From positions 1 through 53,335 of the forward strand of contig JAAYLQ010000055.1 of assembly GCA_012521805.1 (NCBI GenBank): DNA of 53,335 nt, in the 5' to 3' direction. The translations under genes and the position numbers were made by a program. The notes beneath the pieces are model-generated. The model was not told where the DNA came from. It ran no database searches and saw nothing but the letters and a program-made list of their open reading frames with translations. The stretch comes from Bacillota bacterium. GTDB taxonomy: Bacteria; Bacillota; Limnochordia; Darwinibacteriales; DTU012. Positions 8,935-18,504 of the stretch are shown piece after piece (within the stretch, counting starts at the first letter, position 1; each line of letters starts with the position of its first letter).

Positions 8935-11067
8935 TTAATTGCGGTTATGGGTTAGCCTCGCTTCATATTCAGACTTTTTACCACTCGCAAAGCGGTGAAT
9001 ATATGAGAGATAGCCAGTAACACGCCGAACGCGGTTTATTTCGGTGCTGCCGCAGTTTGGACAAGTTTCTCCAATGATACCATGAAATGCGCAGTCTTCA
9101 CATTCATCGATAGGGAAGTTGACACCCGCATAACCCATGTCTGCTTCAGCCATCATCCGGTGCATTTGCTCCAAGGCTTGAGGGTTATCCGCTAATGGAG
9201 AGTCAACCTCGATATATGAGATATGTCCAGCATCATGATATTTGTGGAATGGCCCCTCTAATTTAATCTTTTCTCTGATTGAAATCGGATAATAAACTGG
9301 TATATGAAATGAGTTCGTATAAAAATTACGATCAGTAACTCCAGCAATTTCGCCGAAACGAGTCCGGTCAAGGGCAACAAATCTTCCGGACAGTCCTTCA
9401 GCGGGGGTGGCATAAAAGGTGACGTTGAGATTATGGCGATTCCCCATATCTTCACAGAACCGACGTAGGTATTCAGCGATTTCTAATCCCAGCTGGTAGG
9501 TTGTTTCATCTTCGCCGTGGTGCTTTCCGGTAAGAGCTTTTAGACATTCCGCTAAGCCTATATAGCCAATGGAAAGGGTGCCGTGTTTAATTGCTTCAGC
9601 AATGCTGTCATTGGAGCCTAGGTTTTCAGACCCCATATATAGGCCCTGACCCATAGTGAAAGGCAGGTCTTTAACCCGCAGTTTGCATAAGATTTCAAAT
9701 CGATGCATTAACTGTTCTTCAGCCAGAGCTAAAATGCTGTCAAGCCTAGACCAAAAACTGCGCAGATCCTTGCGATACATATTACCGTCAGATTCAATTG
9801 CTATCCGGACTAGGTTTATGCTTACTGGTGCAAGGTTACCTCGGCCTTCAGGTACAGCTTGTCCATGTTTATTAGCAATAACGCGAGAACGACAGCCCAT
9901 GTATGAGACCAAATCGCCATAGGGCGCATTGAACGATGCATCCATAAATGAAAATGTGGGGTTCATGCGGCGGCTGGCAACCCTGAGAGCCAATTGATAA
10001 AGATCGTAGTATGGATCCCCTGGATTGAAGTTTACTCCAGCTTTTAAGCGAAAGACAAGGTTAGGGAAGATAGGGGTTTCTCCTCGGCCTAATCCGGCAT
10101 TAAAAGCTAAGAGAAGCTGAGTGTCTAGCATATATTCCCGGTAATTTCGCGGACAGCCTAAATTTAATGTCGAAAATGGAACCTGTGACCCGGCACGGGA
10201 ATGCATAGTATTTAAGTTGTGGACAAGTGCTTCACAAGCCTGATAAGTTTCCTTTTCGATGGCAGTTTTGGCCGCATACTGTTCTGGAGTAAGCTCGGAT
10301 TCAGGGATTGCAGCTAGGGTTTCGTATTCTTCTGGAATGAATCTGGCAGCGTCTTCAAACCGAGGGTCAGATTGGCCGCCAAACATATCATTCTGATTGG
10401 ACTGGAGGATAATTGCTTCCTGAGCCAAAGCAGAGCTGATCCGCTTCGGTCGACGCAGCCAACCATATCCTGTACTGAATCCTTCACGCTCCCAAATTTT
10501 CCCGAATGGAATTTGCAGGCAGTTAATGGTTGTCCCATAGCTGTCCAAATCATGAATGTGGATATAGCCATCGCGGTGAGCATCAGCTATATGTTCGGGA
10601 ATAACCGCATCTAAATAAAACTCTTTAAAAGCCTCACTCGCTCCAAGCAGCAGTTTTGCGGAAAAATTGGAACCAACATTGGCGTTGGCCTCAACCCCGC
10701 GGTTAAGGTTCCACACAATTTTTTCTAATTTTTTGTGCAGTCCTGAAGTGGCTCTCCGGACACGGCTCCGTTTTTGGCGATACTTGACATATGCTTCACT
10801 TAGTTCCTGGTATCCCAGCTCTTTAATAGCCATCACTACCAAGTCTTGGATGTTTTCCACATGCGGTTTAATTTCTCTAAACTTTTTTTCCAGCTGTGCT
10901 TCAACCAGCTTGGTTACAGCGTCTGCGACAGCCGGATCATGACCGGTTTGCTCAGCTGCTTTGGCTACAGCATTCCGGATCTTGCTGGGGTTATATGGTA
11001 CCGTCCGCCCGTCCCGTTTAATAATCTCTTTGATTTGTATACCTTCGGTCATTAACGTTGAATTCAC
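8935..11067 (-). CDS. nrdD: Anaerobic ribonucleoside-triphosphate reductase
   Basis: 710 aa; N-terminal ATP-cone (IIKRDGRTVPYNPSKIRNAV), C-terminal zinc site CEDC...CPNC and glycyl-radical loop RRVTGYLSYIHRFASGKKSEYEAR; GTG start with GGGAGG. Confidence 0.95.
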   Translation of the reverse strand: MNSTLMTEGIQIKEIIKRDGRTVPYNPSKIRNAVAKAAEQTGHDPAVADAVTKLVEAQLEKKFREIKPHVENIQDLVVMAIKELGYQELSEAYVKYRQKRSRVRRATSGLHKKLEKIVWNLNRGVEANANVGSNFSAKLLLGASEAFKEFYLDAVIPEHIADAHRDGYIHIHDLDSYGTTINCLQIPFGKIWEREGFSTGYGWLRRPKRISSALAQEAIILQSNQNDMFGGQSDPRFEDAARFIPEEYETLAAIPESELTPEQYAAKTAIEKETYQACEALVHNLNTMHSRAGSQVPFSTLNLGCPRNYREYMLDTQLLLAFNAGLGRGETPIFPNLVFRLKAGVNFNPGDPYYDLYQLALRVASRRMNPTFSFMDASFNAPYGDLVSYMGCRSRVIANKHGQAVPEGRGNLAPVSINLVRIAIESDGNMYRKDLRSFWSRLDSILALAEEQLMHRFEILCKLRVKDLPFTMGQGLYMGSENLGSNDSIAEAIKHGTLSIGYIGLAECLKALTGKHHGEDETTYQLGLEIAEYLRRFCEDMGNRHNLNVTFYATPAEGLSGRFVALDRTRFGEIAGVTDRNFYTNSFHIPVYYPISIREKIKLEGPFHKYHDAGHISYIEVDSPLADNPQALEQMHRMMAEADMGYAGVNFPIDECEDCAFHGIIGETCPNCGSTEINRVRRVTGYLSYIHRFASGKKSEYEARLTHNRN

Positions 11068-11099
11068 CCATGATTCCTCCCATAAATACTTCTTTTTCT

Positions 11100-11175
11100 A
11101 CTATATGGCAGATGGCAGTTAATGTCAAAGCTTATATCTTGGGTTTAACTAGCGATAATGTACTAGATGTTGTGT
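11100..11175 (-). promoter_or_regulatory. nrdD promoter with tandem NrdR-like boxes
   Basis: Minus strand: TTGACA (11128-11123), 17-bp spacer, TATAGT (11105-11100). Upstream 16-mers at 11129-11144 (agcttatatcttgggt) and 11160-11175 (gtactagatgttgtgt) resemble NrdR box ACACWATATATWGTGT and are exactly 31 bp apart. Confidence 0.7.
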
Positions 11176-11247
11176 TTTCTCTTGGATTTGGCTTTATAGA
11201 TAAAATTTATTCTTTGCAGGGAATGCTACCAACTAGAGGTGAGTTTA

Positions 11248-12453
11248 ATGGTTGATTTATCGATGATTAAATCAGCTGCTGCTGTGATTCGACCAGTGGT
11301 TAAGAAAACCCCATTAGATTACGCATCATATTTAAGCGAGCGGTGGGGCCGCACTATCTTTTTAAAGCTGGAAAACAGACAGAAGACCGGTTCTTTTAAA
11401 ATTCGGGGAGCGTACTATAAGCTGAAATGCCTGATGGAGCAAGAGGCAGTAAAATCTGTGGTGGCTGCTTCTGCTGGTAATCATGGACAGGGAGTAGCGT
11501 TAGCTGCAAATCTCTTAAATTTGCCCAGTACCATTGTTATGCCGCAAAATGCAGCAATTGCAAAAATAAACGCAGTCAAGGCATTTGGAGGTCAGGTTAT
11601 CTTAAAAGGCAGTACGATGGACGACTGCTTTGCAGAAGCATTCACCCTGCATATTGAACATGACCAACACTTAATCCACGCATTTGATGATGCCGACATC
11701 ATCGCTGGCCAAGGCACTGTTGGACTGGAGTTAATAGATGAGTTGGATTCAATCGCTTGTGTGGTGGTGCCAGTAGGAGGGGGCGGATTAATTGCTGGAA
11801 TTGCTGCCGCTGTCAAAGAATCGATTCCTACGGTTAAAGTAATTGGTGTGCAGGCTGCAGGAGCTGCCTCCATGGTGAATGCAGTCAATTCTGGTCGAAT
11901 CGAAAAATTGCCGATTGTTAGTACCATCGCTGATGGGATAGCGATTCAACAACCCGGTGAACTCACCTATGCTTTGGTACGCAAGTATGTGGATGAACTA
12001 GTAACCGTAAGTGATGAGGAAATTGCCAGCGCCATTCTCTTTGCTCTCGAACAAAGCAAGTTGGTGGTTGAGGGAGCCGGTGCAGTAACCCTTGCAGCGC
12101 TCCTCCACAATCATTTAGATCTGCCCCAGGGAAATTCTGTGTTAATTTTGAGCGGCGGCAACATCGATATTAATCAGCTGGCTAGGATTATTGAACGAGG
12201 CTTGGTGAAATCTCACCGCCGCATGAGACTGCGCACAGTAATTCCTGATCTTCCTGGAGCGCTGACCGAGCTGATACAGATTATTGCCCAATCCCAGGCT
12301 AATATAGTTGAAATTTATCATAATCGATTAGCTCTTGATGTATTATTAAATGACACCGAAGTTGTGCTCAATGTGGAGATTCGTGATCAAGCACATGCCA
12401 GCCAAGTTCTTGCTGCTCTAAAGCGGGCTGGCTATCAACCAGTGCTCATTTAG
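11248..12453 (+). CDS. ilvA: Threonine ammonia-lyase (catabolic/ilvA-type) with C-terminal ACT-like domain
   Basis: PLP motif KLENRQKTGSFKIRGAYYKL, SAGNHGQGVA, VPVGGGGLIAG; start at 11248 after AGAGGTGAG. Confidence 0.92.
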   Translation: MVDLSMIKSAAAVIRPVVKKTPLDYASYLSERWGRTIFLKLENRQKTGSFKIRGAYYKLKCLMEQEAVKSVVAASAGNHGQGVALAANLLNLPSTIVMPQNAAIAKINAVKAFGGQVILKGSTMDDCFAEAFTLHIEHDQHLIHAFDDADIIAGQGTVGLELIDELDSIACVVVPVGGGGLIAGIAAAVKESIPTVKVIGVQAAGAASMVNAVNSGRIEKLPIVSTIADGIAIQQPGELTYALVRKYVDELVTVSDEEIASAILFALEQSKLVVEGAGAVTLAALLHNHLDLPQGNSVLILSGGNIDINQLARIIERGLVKSHRRMRLRTVIPDLPGALTELIQIIAQSQANIVEIYHNRLALDVLLNDTEVVLNVEIRDQAHASQVLAALKRAGYQPVLI

Positions 12454-12552
12454 GAGAAATAAAATACAGTGGACATACACATGCTGAATCTTCTGATCAT
12501 ATTATGTATAGTCGTGATTTTGCGGTGCATCTTTGATCAGGAGGTGACAGGG

Positions 12553-13254
12553 ATGCTTACAACATTAGCGGCACTAGCTTTTGGATGGGTGTTCGAAGGC
12601 ATTGGTCTGCTCGTTTCGTACATTGCAAATACTAATGTGTTTCCCAAACCTCTAAGTCCAAAGGAGGAAAAAGTGCTGCTGGAAAAAATGAGGTCCGGAA
12701 GCCTAGAGGCACGAAATACGTTAGTGGAGCGGAACCTCAGACTTGTTGCTCATATTGTTAAGAAATTCGATAAAAAGGGTGAGGATTTAGAAGACCTAAT
12801 CTCAATCGGTACCATCGGACTAATTAAGGCCATAAATACTTATGATCCGGATAAACAGACTAGACTAGCAACTTATGCTGCCCGCTGCATTGAAAATGAA
12901 GTTTTAATGCATCTGCGCTCTACGAAAAAATTGAGAAGAGAAGTTATGCTGTATGATCCTATAGGGTCGGATCGGGAAGGCAACGAACTTAATTTGATCG
13001 ATATTTTTGGAACAGATACCGATAATGTTTTTGATCAGGTTGAACTGCAGGTTGATCAGGAGTCTCTTCGTGACAAACTTAAATATCTAAGCAGCCGCGA
13101 AAAACAAGTGTTGATTCTGCGTTACGGTTTGGGAGAGACAGAGCGCAAAACCCAACGCGAAATTAGTAAAAAAATGGGGATATCTCGATCTTACGTTTCG
13201 CGCATCGAAAAACGAGCTTTATCTAAACTTCAGGAAAAAATGTGTATAGATTAG
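12553..13254 (+). CDS. sigK: RNA polymerase sporulation sigma factor SigK (intact)
   Basis: NVFPKPLSPKEEKVLLEKMRSGSLEARNTLVERNLRLVAHIVKKF..., C-terminal region 4; ATG 12553 preceded by AGGAGGTGA. Confidence 0.92.
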   Translation: MLTTLAALAFGWVFEGIGLLVSYIANTNVFPKPLSPKEEKVLLEKMRSGSLEARNTLVERNLRLVAHIVKKFDKKGEDLEDLISIGTIGLIKAINTYDPDKQTRLATYAARCIENEVLMHLRSTKKLRREVMLYDPIGSDREGNELNLIDIFGTDTDNVFDQVELQVDQESLRDKLKYLSSREKQVLILRYGLGETERKTQREISKKMGISRSYVSRIEKRALSKLQEKMCID

Positions 13255-13259
13255 CAGAT

Positions 13260-13279
13260 AGGGGCGATTGCCCCTTTTT
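13260..13279 (+). terminator. Intrinsic terminator after sigK
   Basis: AGGGGC-gatt-GCCCCT followed by T-run. Confidence 0.75.
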
Positions 13280-13334
13280 CAGTTTGACCACAGTTATGGT
13301 ATAATAAGGAAAAATGTTTTGATAAGGAGTTGCC

Positions 13335-13874
13335 ATGAAGCTGTTACTGCCAAATCAAGTCTACAACCGAGTAACTGATATAGATTTGGATCATTTGAGT
13401 TCCCTTGGGATTTCGGGACTGCTGCTTGATTTAGATAATACCCTGGTTAAATTTGATAGCGATCAACTAGATAATGAATTTAAGGCATGGATTGAACAGG
13501 TCAAAGCAAAAGGATTTAAGGTTTGTTTAGTGTCTAACGGCAAGCCTAAGCGGGTGATCCGGTTTGCCAAGCAGATGGACATGCCGGCAGTGATTCGGGC
13601 ATTTAAGCCCAAGCGCAGCCCTTTTTTACGGGCATTAGAACTGATTGGAAAAAAAGCTTCTGAAGCTGCGATGATTGGCGATCAGCTATTTACAGATGTT
13701 TTGGGGGCAAACCGCCTTGGGATTCATTCCATTTTGATTACACCTTTGGGAAAAAAAGAACTGAGCACCACTCGCATGGTGCGTAAACTAGAACGGAGAA
13801 TGCTAAATCGGTTTGTAAAGAAGAGAATGCTTACAGCTGAAGCAGTTAAACAACGACACGGAGGGAAACAATGA
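13335..13874 (+). CDS. yqeG: YqeG family HAD-superfamily (IIIA-type) phosphatase
   Basis: LLLDLDNTLVKFDS, VSNGKPKRV, MIGDQLFTDVLGANRLGIHSILITPL. Confidence 0.93.
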   Translation: MKLLLPNQVYNRVTDIDLDHLSSLGISGLLLDLDNTLVKFDSDQLDNEFKAWIEQVKAKGFKVCLVSNGKPKRVIRFAKQMDMPAVIRAFKPKRSPFLRALELIGKKASEAAMIGDQLFTDVLGANRLGIHSILITPLGKKELSTTRMVRKLERRMLNRFVKKRMLTAEAVKQRHGGKQ

Positions 13875-14953
13875 ACAAAAACAGACAGTGCCGCGGCTGC
13901 GGTGCTACGCTACAATCAGAAAATCCAAACGCAGTAGGATATCTGCCAGAACACTTGTTAAGTGAGCCGGGAAAAGAGTTGATCTGCCAGCGCTGCTTTA
14001 GAATCAGGCATTACGGCCAGCATCAAGAATATCAAGGTATTTCTGATGCCGAGCAGGTTATTGCCCAAAGCATGAATTGGGCTCAGGGTACCATTTTGAT
14101 TCTAGACTTGATGGATTTTGAGGCGAGCATTCCTAGAAACATTGATTTGTTTACCGGGAAGCAGAATATAGTTGTCGCCCTTAATAAAGTGGATCTGCTG
14201 CCGCCCAAAACACCTGTGCTCGAGGCAAGGGATTGGGCTCTTCGGCGCCTGCGCGCCCTCAACATTAAAGCCGAGGTAGTCCCGATCAGCAGCCTTAGCG
14301 GCTTCGGTATTAAGGATCTGCTTGCTGCTCTTTACGAATCGTCAGCTCGCAGATGGCTGGTTTGTGGAGTGACCAATGTCGGGAAATCTACATTAATTAC
14401 TAAAATTCTCCAGAGCCAGGGGAAAAAGCAAGGTTTAACGCCGACTACTGCCCGCTTTCCTGGAACTACTGTAGCCTGCACCAGATGGGCTATTGATCAG
14501 GGAATCATACTCAGCGATTCACCTGGCTTAACACCGCAGGGGAGACTTACAGATTTTGTCTGCATGGATTGTGCTGTTAAATTAATACCCTCCCAGCGGC
14601 TAAATGTAAGTGTTTATAATCTCAAGTCCCAAGGAGCGCTGGTAGTTCCCGGATTAGCAGCATTCCGACCGAAGCAAGATGGTGCACTGATCATAGGATT
14701 TACCGCATCTCAGGTTAAATGGCAGCGTGCTAATATAAGTAAACTTGATAGCTGGTTAACACAGAGCTGCGCCGAATGCAGGGTAACTAAATGGGATCGA
14801 GTTGATGTGGAGCTCAAACCGCATCAGGATCTATATATCCATGGATTAGGTTGGATTTCCGTTAGACATCATTCTACAGCTGGTGAGCTGATCATCCCCC
14901 ATGGTGTAGATTTTACTGTGAGGCCAAATTTAATTGGGGGAAAATTGGAATAA
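13871..14953 (+). CDS. yqeH: Ribosome biogenesis GTPase YqeH (circularly permuted)
   Basis: N-terminal Zn finger CRGCG...CQRCF; G4 NKVDLL precedes G1 GVTNVGKSTLI; overlaps yqeG by ATGA. Confidence 0.94.
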   Translation: MNKNRQCRGCGATLQSENPNAVGYLPEHLLSEPGKELICQRCFRIRHYGQHQEYQGISDAEQVIAQSMNWAQGTILILDLMDFEASIPRNIDLFTGKQNIVVALNKVDLLPPKTPVLEARDWALRRLRALNIKAEVVPISSLSGFGIKDLLAALYESSARRWLVCGVTNVGKSTLITKILQSQGKKQGLTPTTARFPGTTVACTRWAIDQGIILSDSPGLTPQGRLTDFVCMDCAVKLIPSQRLNVSVYNLKSQGALVVPGLAAFRPKQDGALIIGFTASQVKWQRANISKLDSWLTQSCAECRVTKWDRVDVELKPHQDLYIHGLGWISVRHHSTAGELIIPHGVDFTVRPNLIGGKLE

Positions 14954-14995
14954 AATGAGCCTCTCCTGCTTATACTGGTAGCAGGAGGGGTTGAC

Positions 14996-15196
14996 ATGCA
15001 GTCATATGTATATCATGTTAATATTCCTTATGCTGATAGCGACAGTATTTTAGCAGCTATCCGCCACAAGGTGAGCCAACTGCGGAAGGCACACCCGAAT
15101 TTAGCTGACTGTCAGTTGGCGGACGTTGGTATGAAAAGGGCAGATAATGGGGTAGATATTACGCTGCATTTTGCTCAAACTCAGTCAATCAGTTGA
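14996..15196 (+). CDS. Small conserved-looking hypothetical protein (66 aa)
   Basis: ATG with GGAGGGG upstream, followed by a terminator. Confidence 0.65.
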   Translation: MQSYVYHVNIPYADSDSILAAIRHKVSQLRKAHPNLADCQLADVGMKRADNGVDITLHFAQTQSIS

Positions 15197-15227
15197 ACAG
15201 CTCCTAAATTTAGGAGTTGTTTTTTTT
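15197..15227 (+). terminator. Intrinsic terminator
   Basis: ACAGCTCCTAAATTTAGGAGTTGT followed by T-run. Confidence 0.85.
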
Positions 15228-15301
15228 GGCAGGAATTTCCATACTTGATAGAGAAGTGTTAAAATCTAATTGTAGTGCTGGTGCTATAGGAGCTAGAGCT
15301 T

Positions 15302-15826
15302 ATGGGTAAGAATTTGACTTTGATTGGATTTATGGGAACGGGAAAAACTAGTGTTGGATATCTCTGTGCCGAACTGCTCGGCTGGGCATTTATTGATTGT
15401 GATGCTCAGATTGAGGCAGCGCATCAATGTACAATTACCGAGATCTTTAGAGCTCACGGTGAGGCGTATTTCCGCCAGTTGGAAACTCAGCACCTTGCTG
15501 CTGTTTTGGAAAGCTCGGAGCAGGTAATTTCTACTGGAGGTGGAATCGTAACAGCAGAGCAGTCGCGCAGTTTATTGCTTAAGAGCAAAGCGAGCGGCAA
15601 TAAAGTTCTCTGGCTGAAAGCACACCCTGAGGTTATTTATGAACGAGTCCGTTCATCGCAGGACCGACCTCTGCTTAAAGTTGCCGACCCTCGGGCAGAA
15701 ATAGCGCGTTTGCTTGAACAGCGGCAGCAGTGGTACGAGCTGCTTGCCGATGCTGTTGTTGATACATCCACTTTAAATCTTCAACAAGCGGCAGAAGCTG
15801 TTTTAAAAATTATTGGACAGTGGTGA
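15302..15826 (+). CDS. aroK: Shikimate kinase
   Basis: LIGFMGTGKTSVG P-loop, DCDAQIE, STGGGIV, RPLL. Confidence 0.94.
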   Translation: MGKNLTLIGFMGTGKTSVGYLCAELLGWAFIDCDAQIEAAHQCTITEIFRAHGEAYFRQLETQHLAAVLESSEQVISTGGGIVTAEQSRSLLLKSKASGNKVLWLKAHPEVIYERVRSSQDRPLLKVADPRAEIARLLEQRQQWYELLADAVVDTSTLNLQQAAEAVLKIIGQW

Positions 15827-15832
15827 GTTCAG

Positions 15833-16312
15833 ATGGAAATCTTATTAGTAAACGGTCCAAACTTAAATCTGCTTGGAACCAGGGAGCCGGATGTGTATGG
15901 TGACACCACCTTAACCGACATTGAAAAAATGGTTGCTCACGCTGCCGCGAAGCAGGGATTTACTTTAAAATGTTTCCAAGCCAATGGCGAAGGTGAAATT
16001 ATTGACTTTTTACAGGAACATCGTGGTGCGGCAGGTTTGATTATTAATCCTGGTGCTTATACACACTATTCATATGCAATTCGCGACTGCATTAAGGCAT
16101 TAGAAATGCCCGCAGTTGAGGTTCATATTTCCAATATCTATCAGCGCGAAGCATTTCGCCATACTTCGGTAATCTCACCTGTGTGCCTTGGCCAAATCTG
16201 TGGATTTGGCGATTTTGGCTATCTGCTGGCACTGCAGGCTTTAATTGATTTTTTATGTGGAGAGGAGAAGATTAGTGTTAGAGCAGATACGCAGCCATAT
16301 GAAGAAGACTAA
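15833..16312 (+). CDS. aroQ: 3-dehydroquinate dehydratase, type II
   Basis: [58 protein letters not shown]. Confidence 0.96.
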   Translation: MEILLVNGPNLNLLGTREPDVYGDTTLTDIEKMVAHAAAKQGFTLKCFQANGEGEIIDFLQEHRGAAGLIINPGAYTHYSYAIRDCIKALEMPAVEVHISNIYQREAFRHTSVISPVCLGQICGFGDFGYLLALQALIDFLCGEEKISVRADTQPYEED

Positions 16313-17333
16313 TTGTGATGTATTTATTACTACCAATAAAATTCACAGAAGATATTTAACCAATTTTACCGGGAGTGCCGGCTTAGTCTGGATTGGTGCC
16401 GATACTAATATCTTGGTGGTAGACTTTCGCTATGTAGAGCAAGCTGGTGAACAGAGCCCAAATTGGGAGCTGGTCAAACAGGAGCCTACTTTAACAGAGA
16501 CTATTAAATCTTTAATTGATAAATTTCAAGTTAAGCGCATCGCTTTCGAGAGCGAGTATATTACCATTGATCAGCTGAATCAATGGCAGCAGAGCTTCGG
16601 AGTAGAGTTTGTTCCGACAAAAAACTGGATTGCAAAGCTGCGGATGGTTAAGCGGGACGATGAGATCGAAAAAATTGTCAAGGCAGTTGAAATAGCCGAT
16701 CAGGCTCTTAAGACAATTATTCCGACTATCAAGCCTGGGGTGAAAGAAGTAGAGCTGGCTTTAGAGTTAGAATATACAATGCGCAGGCTTGGTGCGGAAG
16801 CAGTTGCTTTTGATCCGATCGTTGGCTCCGGGCCGCGGGGTGCACTGCCCCACGCTGTCCCAGGTGAAAGGGAGATTACTTACGGCGATTTCATTGTGAT
16901 TGATATGGGCTGTGTCTATCAGGGCTATTGCTCCGATATGACTCGGACTTTGGTTGTGGGTCAGCCGACAGATAAGCATCTGGAAATCTATAATTTAGTA
17001 CTAAAAGCTCAGCTCGCTGCTTTAGAAGCAATAAAACCGGGGTTGACCGGTAAGCAGGTTGACAGTGTTGCTAGGGATATTATTACTGAGGCAGGATATG
17101 GTCCAAACTTTGGTCACAGCCTAGGACACGCTGTCGGTTTAGAAATCCATGAAGAGCCCCGCCTATCCCAGTTAGGAGAAGCTGTACTGGAACCGGGGAT
17201 GGTTGTGACAGTGGAACCTGGTGTTTACCTACCTGGTTGGGGAGGCGTAAGGATTGAGGATCTTGTTGTGGTCACTGAAACTGGGTGCCGAATTCTCACT
17301 CAGACCACTAAAGAACTGGTGATCATTGAATAG
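16275..17333 (+). CDS. M24B Xaa-Pro aminopeptidase (YqhT-like)
   Basis: Metallopeptidase motifs [49 protein letters not shown] 16275 after GGAGAGGAG. Confidence 0.94.
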   Translation: MLEQIRSHMKKTNCDVFITTNKIHRRYLTNFTGSAGLVWIGADTNILVVDFRYVEQAGEQSPNWELVKQEPTLTETIKSLIDKFQVKRIAFESEYITIDQLNQWQQSFGVEFVPTKNWIAKLRMVKRDDEIEKIVKAVEIADQALKTIIPTIKPGVKEVELALELEYTMRRLGAEAVAFDPIVGSGPRGALPHAVPGEREITYGDFIVIDMGCVYQGYCSDMTRTLVVGQPTDKHLEIYNLVLKAQLAALEAIKPGLTGKQVDSVARDIITEAGYGPNFGHSLGHAVGLEIHEEPRLSQLGEAVLEPGMVVTVEPGVYLPGWGGVRIEDLVVVTETGCRILTQTTKELVIIE

Positions 17334-17357
17334 ATTTAATAGAAGGGAAGTAATGAT

Positions 17358-17915
17358 ATGATTTCAGTAAATGATTTAAGGACAGGTTTAACTATTAAGG
17401 TAGAAGGCGATGTCTATAGTGTGATTGAGTTTCTCCACGTTAAGCCTGGGAAAGGCGCGGCTTTTGTCCGGACTAAACTCAGAAACGTGAAAACTGGCGC
17501 TGTCAGGGAAATGACCTTTAGAGCAGGCGAGCGGGTTGAACGGGCGATTGTTGAAACAAAACAAATGCAGTTTCTTTATAGTTCAGGTGACGAATATTTC
17601 TTTATGGACACAAATACCTACGATCAGATCAGCTTGACTAAAGATGATTTAGGTGATGCACCTAATTACTTACTAGAAAATATGACCATCGGCATTCAGT
17701 TCTATGAAGGCGCCCCAATTGGTATTGATCTGCCGACAACTGTTAATTTAAGGGTTGTTCAGACTGAACCCGGTTTCCGGGGTGATACCGCTACTGGTGC
17801 TACTAAACCTGCTACTTTAGAAACTGGAATTACAGTGCAGGTACCGCTGTTTATTGAACAGGATGAGATAATCAAAGTCGATACCCGTACAGGCGAATAT
17901 CTCTCCAGGGCATAA
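17358..17915 (+). CDS. efp: Elongation factor P
   Basis: [60 protein letters not shown]. Confidence 0.97.
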   Translation: MISVNDLRTGLTIKVEGDVYSVIEFLHVKPGKGAAFVRTKLRNVKTGAVREMTFRAGERVERAIVETKQMQFLYSSGDEYFFMDTNTYDQISLTKDDLGDAPNYLLENMTIGIQFYEGAPIGIDLPTTVNLRVVQTEPGFRGDTATGATKPATLETGITVQVPLFIEQDEIIKVDTRTGEYLSRA

Positions 17916-17943
17916 GCCAATACTAAAATAGGGGGTGCATAGA

Positions 17944-18372
17944 GTGGATACCATTAGAGAAAAAATTGCGTATTTGCGCGGAAGGCTTGATGGTACAGGA
18001 GATATTACACAAGAAGAACAATTAAAGCACATAATTCAGCGCCTGATCGACATACTGGATGAGCTTGCTGATGATGTTGATGACTTGTTTTTTGGCTTAG
18101 ATGAAATTGAAGAGTATGTTGAGGCTGTTGATGCTGATCTGGCTGATTTAGAAGAGTTTTCCTGTGATTGCGATGCACACGATTCTGACTTAGAATTAGA
18201 TATGGTAGAGCTTGAATGTCCCAGCTGTCAAAACTTGGTTGCATTTGAAGAAGACTTTCTTTATGATGATGGTGAAATTGAAATTTCCTGTCCAGAGTGC
18301 GGCGAAACTATTTACTATAATGACAGCAGTGACTTAGATGATGATTACGAAGACGAGGACTTTGATGATTAA
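17944..18372 (+). CDS. CD1247 N-terminal-domain-like protein with zinc ribbon and acidic tail
   Basis: DTIREKIAYLRGRLDGTGDITQEEQLKHIIQRLIDILDELADDVDDL; CPSCQN...CPECGE; extremely acidic. Confidence 0.8.
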   Translation: MDTIREKIAYLRGRLDGTGDITQEEQLKHIIQRLIDILDELADDVDDLFFGLDEIEEYVEAVDADLADLEEFSCDCDAHDSDLELDMVELECPSCQNLVAFEEDFLYDDGEIEISCPECGETIYYNDSSDLDDDYEDEDFDD

Positions 18373-18396
18373 GAATGAAGAAAAACATATTTTTAG

Positions 18397-18441
18397 AAGT
18401 ACCGCAGTTACTCACTCGAGTAATTCCGCGGTACTTTTTTT
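18397..18441 (+). terminator. Intrinsic terminator
   Basis: AAGTACCGC-AGTTACTC ... GAGTAAT-TCCGCGGTACTT followed by T-run. Confidence 0.85.
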
Positions 18442-18444
18442 GTG

Positions 18445-18473
18445 TCATAACTTGTCCGTGGTAGACATATATT
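18445..18473 (+). promoter_or_regulatory. Candidate sigma-E promoter of the spoIIIA operon
   Basis: TCATAAC-N14-CATATATT versus sigma-E consensus KMATATT-N14-CATACANT. Confidence 0.6.
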
Positions 18474-18504
18474 GCATTAGAAACCTTAGAAGGAGTTAGG
18501 CAGT

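Noticed and set aside
12454-12552. Sigma-E promoter for sigK
   Set aside because: TCATATT (12497-12503) matches the -35 but no CATACANT-like -10 occurs at 14-bp spacing.
12553-13254. skin-like element interrupting sigK
   Set aside because: The sigK frame is continuous with no recombinase nearby.
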